Assembly: GCA_029243845.1 (NCBI GenBank)
Contig: JAQWRF010000360.1
Coordinates: 1 to 8,693 of the forward strand
Reading direction: 5' to 3'
Length of the DNA stretch: 8,693 bases
Source: Planctomycetota bacterium
GTDB lineage: Bacteria > Planctomycetota > UBA1135
Of the stretch, positions 4,991-8,693 are shown in pieces. The notes beneath the pieces were generated by a model. That model was not told the origin of the DNA and ran no database searches. It was given only the letters and a program-made list of their open reading frames with translations. Both the position numbers and the translations under genes were made by a program. How positions within the stretch are numbered: the stretch's first letter is position 1; every line of letters starts with the position of its first letter.

Positions 4991-6778
4991 ATGCGATTAA
5001 AACGCACCGTAAATGATTTCCGTGTTAGCGAATTGCTAGACGACGACTCCCTGCCCCATATGGGCGGTAATTTCACGATTTATCGTATTACTAAAAAGGG
5101 GCTAACTACTTTCGAGGCCGCCGATATTTTGGCGAAAGGCGCCGGCGTTGAACGCGCTAATGTCAAGTATGCCGGTTTGAAAGACAAAGATGGCATCACT
5201 TCACAGGTGATGACCGTTGAAGGTGGCAAGACTGTCAGCTTCCGCGACCAGTCTTTGACGATCCGCCTGTTGGGCAAAACCAATCGTCATGTCGAATCGA
5301 CTGACAGCGAGGGTAACTCGTTTGAGATTGTTGTGCGCGACCTTGAAGCCGATGACATGCGGCGCTTGCGGGTGAATATGCTCGAGTTGAACAAACTGCA
5401 TATTCCCAATTACTTTGATGACCAACGTTTCGGTTGTCTACGCCACGGCCAAGGCTTCGTGGTACGCCAGTTGTTGAAAGGCCGACCCGAGTTGGCTTTA
5501 CGTGCAATGTTGGCAGCGCCGTCTCCTTACGGGCCCGACGTTATTGAAACATTCAAGAAGGGCATTCAGCGTCGTTGGGGCAACTGGGAAGAGTTAGCCA
5601 GTTACACTAAGCATCGCCGCGGTTCATCAGCATTTGAATTTTTACATCAAAACGGCGATGATTTTGTTGGTGCGATTGAGCGGGGCATTGCGTCACGTGA
5701 GAAAACGATTCACTTGTTCGCTTACCAATCCTTCTTATGGAATCGCGCCGCTACACATTTCGTGAAGTCGGTAGTTGGCGAAGAAAATGTTGCATGGCTT
5801 CCACATGATGCGGCACCGCTTGCTGTATACCGCGAACTGACCGATGAGCAACGCGCTAAATTGCAAGCCTTTAAGTTGCCGCTGTTAGGCCCTGGTGTTG
5901 AGTTGAATGAAGATGCAGCTCGCTGTTATAAATTAGTCTTCCGTGAAGAAGGTTTTGACATGCAGCAATTCTTGGACCTCGACATTTCTGGGTTCCGCCC
6001 ATTACATGAAGAGCGTCAGTTTCTAATTACACCAGAATTTTTGCGCGGAGCTCCGGCTGAATCTGATGAGATTTATAAGCGTCGTCATAAGATGCGTATT
6101 CGTTTTTCATTACCGCGCGGGCATTATGCCACCTTGGTGTGTAAACGATTGCTGATGCCGACCGAGAAAGATTATATGCATTTGCGTATTTGGGTGGCAC
6201 GCCACTCGCTCGATTGGCCAGATGAGATGGGTCGTGCTAAGACTCTAGATGTTGCCGCAGAAAAGTTATACCATGACGAGCGGACACGGCGCGTGCTCAA
6301 TAAATACGATCGCGATCATCCTGAACAAGCGCGCAAGCGTTATGGCAGTGGTGACGGATACCGTGGCAAGCGCGAAGGCAGCGGCAGCGGCAGTGGCGGT
6401 GGATACCGCGGCAACCGCGAAAGCAGTGGCAGCGGTGGCGGGTATCGTGGCAACCGTGAAAGTAGCGGAAGTAGTGACGGATACCGTGGCAACCGAGAAG
6501 GCGGTAGAGACAGTGGATACCGTGGCAACCGAGAAGGCGGTAGAGACGGTGGATACCGTGGCAACCGCGAAGGCAGCGGCAGTGGCGGTGGATACCGTGG
6601 CAACCGCGAAGGCGGCAGAGACGGTGGTTCGAATCGCCAGCCGCGGGACGACCATGACCGTAAACCTTATGTGAAGCCAGCCCCTAGAGATAGTGAGAAG
6701 CCGAAGCCGTCTTCAGACGCGCCAGCTGATTCGCCATGGGCGCAAGCAAAGCGTGATAAGGCTAACGATAATGACTAA
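4991..6778 (+). CDS. truD: TruD-family tRNA pseudouridine synthase with a long Gly/Arg-rich repeat tail
   Basis: TruD makes pseudouridine 13 in tRNA. The catalytic segment is KYAGLKDKDGITSQ (59-72), with D65 the likely nucleophile (G-x-K-D motif). The family motif PNYFDDQRFG spans 139-148. Later landmarks are FLWNRAATHFV and the segment GHYATLVCKRLLMPTE that ends the catalytic body. With 595 residues it is far longer than E. coli TruD (349 as I recall). The excess is a C-terminal extension: a charged helix-like stretch to about 452, then seven GYRG(N/K)RE units (456-546), then a Pro/Lys/Asp-rich end. The tail looks disordered and RNA-binding, like RGG regions. ATG 4991 has no Shine-Dalgarno; the N-terminus LKRTVNDFRVSELL fits the family. 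The 3' end overlaps mtnP by 8 nt. The exact RNA target is inferred from the family. Confidence 0.9.
   Translation: MRLKRTVNDFRVSELLDDDSLPHMGGNFTIYRITKKGLTTFEAADILAKGAGVERANVKYAGLKDKDGITSQVMTVEGGKTVSFRDQSLTIRLLGKTNRHVESTDSEGNSFEIVVRDLEADDMRRLRVNMLELNKLHIPNYFDDQRFGCLRHGQGFVVRQLLKGRPELALRAMLAAPSPYGPDVIETFKKGIQRRWGNWEELASYTKHRRGSSAFEFLHQNGDDFVGAIERGIASREKTIHLFAYQSFLWNRAATHFVKSVVGEENVAWLPHDAAPLAVYRELTDEQRAKLQAFKLPLLGPGVELNEDAARCYKLVFREEGFDMQQFLDLDISGFRPLHEERQFLITPEFLRGAPAESDEIYKRRHKMRIRFSLPRGHYATLVCKRLLMPTEKDYMHLRIWVARHSLDWPDEMGRAKTLDVAAEKLYHDERTRRVLNKYDRDHPEQARKRYGSGDGYRGKREGSGSGSGGGYRGNRESSGSGGGYRGNRESSGSSDGYRGNREGGRDSGYRGNREGGRDGGYRGNREGSGSGGGYRGNREGGRDGGSNRQPRDDHDRKPYVKPAPRDSEKPKPSSDAPADSPWAQAKRDKANDND
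6356..6628 (+). repeat. In-frame tandem repeats encoding GYRG(N/K)RE units in the truD tail
   Basis: Seven units begin at 6356, 6401, 6440, 6479, 6515, 6551 and 6590, with spacings of 45, 39, 39, 36, 36 and 39 nt, all multiples of three. Each starts GGATACCGTGGCAACCG or a close variant and encodes GYRGNRE (GYRGKRE in the first), separated by Ser/Gly (GSGSG) or GGRDG linkers. Third-position changes between units are mostly synonymous, so the peptide is more conserved than the DNA. Unit length variation suggests slippage or recombination. The long open frames on the other strand here are a by-product of the repeats. Confidence 0.92.
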
Positions 6779-7631
6779 AAACTCGGCGCGCGTAGCAGTG
6801 ATTGGAGGCAGTGGTGTTTATGACATCGACGGCCTCCAAGACAAGCAAACGATTAGCGTCGATACACCGTGGGGCAAACCGTCCGATGATATTTTGCTCG
6901 GCACGATGGATGGTGTCGAAGTAGCGTTTTTGCCGCGTCATGGACGTGGCCATTTCCTATCGCCAACGGATGTGCCTTACTTGGCCAACATTTATGCACT
7001 CCGCGAATTAGGCGTGCAGCATGTGCTCACTGCAACGGCAGTCGGTGCACTACGCGAACACACTCCGCCGGGCACTTTTGTATTTGTCGATCAATATATC
7101 GATCGCACTTATCGTCGCCGCCAAACTTTCTTTGGTGACGGAGTGGTGGCACACGTGCCAATGGCCGATCCGGTTTGTAGCGCGATGGTCGATGTGCTCG
7201 AAGAGTGTTCGCAAGACTTGCGACTCGCTCATCATCGTGGCGGTACTTACATTTGCATCGAGGGGCCGCAATTTTCTACGCGTGCTGAAAGTGAAATGTA
7301 TCGCCAGTGGGGCGCCGACATTATCGGCATGACTAATATCACCGAGGCGAAGTTGATTCGCGAAGCTGGTATGAGTTTCGCGTCTATTGCGATGGTTACT
7401 GATTTTGATTGCTGGCATCCTGACCATGAAGATGTTGATGTGGCGCAGGTGATTGCTACCGCACACCGCAATGCGGATAATGTGGTCGAATTGCTGAAGA
7501 TGGCCTTGCCTAAACTAGGAGTCTTGCCTGATTCTGAATGGCGCGGGGTTTTGGATAGCGCGATTATGACGGCGCCCGACGCGCGGGACGCGGATACTTT
7601 GCTGAAAGTAGCGGCGTTATTTAATAAATAA
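6771..7631 (+). CDS. mtnP: S-methyl-5'-thioadenosine phosphorylase
   Basis: The enzyme splits S-methyl-5'-thioadenosine with phosphate into adenine and methylthioribose 1-phosphate, serving methionine and purine salvage. The 286-residue product is a typical length. Phosphate-site motifs are GGSGVYD (12-18) and PRHGRGH (55-61). The base and sugar site has IEGPQFSTRAES (163-174), IIGMTNITEA (184-193) and TDFDCW (210-215). Two Asp residues in DFD favour a 6-amino purine, as in human MTAP, rather than the Asn of inosine/guanosine phosphorylases. The usual P after GMT-x-x is replaced by T (NITEA), a small oddity. A longer frame opens at 6693 but runs through the truD tail; ATG 6771 gives the right N-terminus. 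It overlaps the truD stop by 8 nt (ATGACTAA), suggesting coupling, and overlaps the convergent gene by 11 nt. Confidence 0.93.
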   Translation: MTKNSARVAVIGGSGVYDIDGLQDKQTISVDTPWGKPSDDILLGTMDGVEVAFLPRHGRGHFLSPTDVPYLANIYALRELGVQHVLTATAVGALREHTPPGTFVFVDQYIDRTYRRRQTFFGDGVVAHVPMADPVCSAMVDVLEECSQDLRLAHHRGGTYICIEGPQFSTRAESEMYRQWGADIIGMTNITEAKLIREAGMSFASIAMVTDFDCWHPDHEDVDVAQVIATAHRNADNVVELLKMALPKLGVLPDSEWRGVLDSAIMTAPDARDADTLLKVAALFNK

Positions 7632-8547
7632 GCTGACCGACCTTCGCTACTTCGGCCTTACTCGAAATCACATTCAAGTAAGGCTTTGACTTTTTATCCC
7701 ACAACGGATTGGTGTGATTCAAATGCGAGAAGATTACACGTAATTGAGTATCGTTAATAATCGGTGCCAACAATTCTAATGATTGCGTCACTCTCGGATG
7801 TGGAATCTGTGACATATCACGATTGCCTAATTCATGGTCATCATAAAAAGTAGCGTCGATGATTACAGCTTGGTGTTCGCGAGCTAAGTCGGGTAAATGA
7901 CCCCAAGCATCCCAAGAATCGATATCAGGGATATACAAAGTACGGTAATCCTTGTTGGTAATCGAAAAGCCGTGCGTGTCGGAATACTCATCGCGGTGCG
8001 GCACCTTCAATGGCAAAATAGACACGCCGTCGATAGGATTAAACAATACTCCAGACTCGAACTCATGCAACTCGATATTGTTCAATGCAACGAGTTGACT
8101 CCAGGGGCCATTGCTGCGCAAGTAATCCGCCATCCGCGCGCTGCACCATACCGGAAGTCTGTCGCTGGACATCACTTCGCGCCCCAGATGCGTTAATCCG
8201 GTGTAATGACCAATATGCGCATGCGTCAAAACGATCGCCGCCGGCATCGACCCCGCATTCCTAATCTGCTCTGGCATATCCGGAGTCGCATCGATTAACA
8301 GCCACTCACTTTCACCATGTACTGCCAGTGCCGCCACCAAATTATTTTCAGTTAACTCAGCGCAACAACTTTTTTCACAACCCAGATGCGGACGTCCTCC
8401 GTCTTGTGCGACCCCAAGAATCTCGATGCAGTTTCGCTTTGGCGCGTCTGTTACGATTGAAGCACAATGACAATTTACATACCCGCTAAACAAGGTTACG
8501 GCGAGTACGAAGATCGCAAGTCGCGATTTTTGGCGTGGGTCTTTCAT
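7621..8547 (-). CDS. PqqB-like metallo-beta-lactamase-fold hydrolase, exported
   Basis: The 308-residue product (from ATG 8547) has a signal peptide (residues 1-30: basic start, hydrophobic LAIFVLAVTLF, then Cys26/Cys28, either signal peptidase I or a poor lipobox) and an MBL fold like PqqB. Landmarks are LGVAQDGGRPHLGC (44-57), C57-x3-C61-C62, THAHIGH (108-114), VPHRDEYSDTHGF (182-194), YIPDID (205-210) and SHLNHTNP (274-281). The metal motif HxHxDH reads HAHIGH, so Asp is Gly113; I recall this variant in other PqqB-like proteins, so it may be a subfamily feature. PqqB acts in PQQ biosynthesis, but no pqq genes are here and a signal peptide is unusual, so PQQ function is doubtful. A TTG start at 8574 is possible but less likely, since AGGA precedes ATG 8547. 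Its 5' end overlaps yigZ by 81 nt on the opposite strand. Confidence 0.85.
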   Translation of the reverse strand: MKDPRQKSRLAIFVLAVTLFSGYVNCHCASIVTDAPKRNCIEILGVAQDGGRPHLGCEKSCCAELTENNLVAALAVHGESEWLLIDATPDMPEQIRNAGSMPAAIVLTHAHIGHYTGLTHLGREVMSSDRLPVWCSARMADYLRSNGPWSQLVALNNIELHEFESGVLFNPIDGVSILPLKVPHRDEYSDTHGFSITNKDYRTLYIPDIDSWDAWGHLPDLAREHQAVIIDATFYDDHELGNRDMSQIPHPRVTQSLELLAPIINDTQLRVIFSHLNHTNPLWDKKSKPYLNVISSKAEVAKVGQLIY

Positions 8548-8693
8548 TGTCCTAGTGAAGAAATCTTCACTCAACGATTATACGAGTTGCAGGGCGAACA
8601 TCCTAAAGGGCGCCATCATTGTTGGGCGTATAAGACAGGTGATGATTATCGGTTTAATGACGACGGCGAGCCGGGGGGCACTGCGGGGCGTCC
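8467..8693 (+). CDS. yigZ: YigZ/IMPACT-family protein, N-terminal fragment (runs off the window)
   Basis: Seventy-five codons are visible. The family signature is clear: DRKSRFLAWVF (17-27), HPKGRHHCWAY (45-55) and NDDGEPGGTAGRP (64-76), where the usual DDGEPSGTAG has G70 in place of Ser. YigZ (UPF0029) is related to eukaryotic IMPACT; its bacterial role is poorly defined. ATG 8467 gives the expected short lead before KSRF. There is no Shine-Dalgarno; TACGAT (8452-8457) lies 9 nt upstream and may be a -10 box. The start overlaps the 5' end of the divergent PqqB-like gene by 81 nt. Family call is strong; the C-terminal domain is outside the window. Confidence 0.9.
   Translation, partial: MTIYIPAKQGYGEYEDRKSRFLAWVFHCPSEEIFTQRLYELQGEHPKGRHHCWAYKTGDDYRFNDDGEPGGTAGR
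8554..8582 (-). promoter_or_regulatory. Promoter and leader hairpin of the PqqB-like gene, inside yigZ
   Basis: On the minus strand a perfect TATAAT (complement of 8577-8582) would start transcription near 8570. The leader then holds a perfect 7-bp hairpin, AGTGAAG/CTTCACT (8565-8571 with 8554-8560) around a 4-nt loop, followed by AGGA just before ATG 8547. The whole element lies inside the yigZ coding sequence. No good -35 box was seen. It could affect mRNA stability or translation; no role is established. Confidence 0.45.

Noticed and set aside
6356..6628. CRISPR-like array, because units recur every 36-45 nt
   Set aside because: The repeats are contiguous and in frame, encode GYRGNRE peptides, have no unique spacers, and lie inside the truD coding sequence.
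6266..6655. Long open frames on both strands across the repeat region
   Set aside because: They are by-products of the repeat composition, with low-complexity Ala/Val/Thr or Pro/Leu/Arg translations and no family features.
6693..6770. Longer N-terminus for the methylthioadenosine phosphorylase
   Set aside because: It is an Arg-rich out-of-frame reading of the truD tail; the family N-terminus begins just after ATG 6771.
8548..8574. TTG start for the PqqB-like gene
   Set aside because: The TTG lies almost at the predicted transcription start and would put nine residues before a normal signal peptide; ATG 8547 with AGGA before it is better.

Overview
The window is a tightly packed stretch of bacterial chromosome, about 50% G+C by eye. 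It has nine protein genes that are complete or nearly so, plus two gene fragments at the edges. Nothing suggests a phage, transposon, plasmid or CRISPR locus. Signal peptides, a HupE/UreJ-type membrane protein and an HD-GYP response regulator point to a Gram-negative bacterium, perhaps a proteobacterium, but I cannot place it further. Clear Shine-Dalgarno sites are nearly absent. Several genes instead have a TAnnnT hexamer 6-8 nt before the start codon, which suggests frequent leaderless transcription.

The main result is at 161-664, an O6-alkylguanine-DNA alkyltransferase (Ogt/MGMT family). It looks truncated at a TGA (560-562), but the frame stays open for 33 more codons that encode the rest of the family. 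The TGA sits exactly where the suicide nucleophile Cys of the PCHR motif belongs, giving I-P-U-H-R-V. Tyr, Arg, Asn, His and Glu landmarks occur at the same distances from this position as in human MGMT. A hairpin with apical loop GGUC follows, and its AGGUCU core matches the E. coli fdhF SECIS as I remember it. The simplest reading is a selenocysteine-containing alkyltransferase. UGA is an ordinary stop elsewhere in the window (3284-3286), so general code reassignment is unlikely.

Layout. 1-146 (-): start of an unidentified gene, divergent from the alkyltransferase across a 14-nt gap whose inverted repeat includes both start codons. 661-2828 (-): a c-di-GMP phosphodiesterase-type response regulator (REC + HD-GYP), then a HupE/UreJ_2-like membrane protein with a perfect EF-hand loop. 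2885-3286 (+): a small four-helix membrane protein. 3316-4871 (+): hypoxanthine phosphoribosyltransferase overlapping an RluA-family pseudouridine synthase. 4991-7631 (+): a TruD-family pseudouridine synthase with an unusual (GYRGNRE)n tail, overlapping S-methyl-5'-thioadenosine phosphorylase. 7621-8547 (-): a PqqB-like metallo-beta-lactamase-fold protein with a signal peptide. 8467-8693 (+): the start of a YigZ/IMPACT-family gene that overlaps the 5' end of the previous gene on the opposite strand.

Functionally, the plus-strand block pairs purine salvage with RNA pseudouridylation twice (hpt-rluA and truD-mtnP, each pair overlapping). No selenocysteine machinery (selA, selB, selC, selD) is in the window, so the selenoprotein reading depends on the rest of the genome. 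Non-coding stretches are all short; the longest is 119 nt (4872-4990), holding a TATAAT box and a hairpin.
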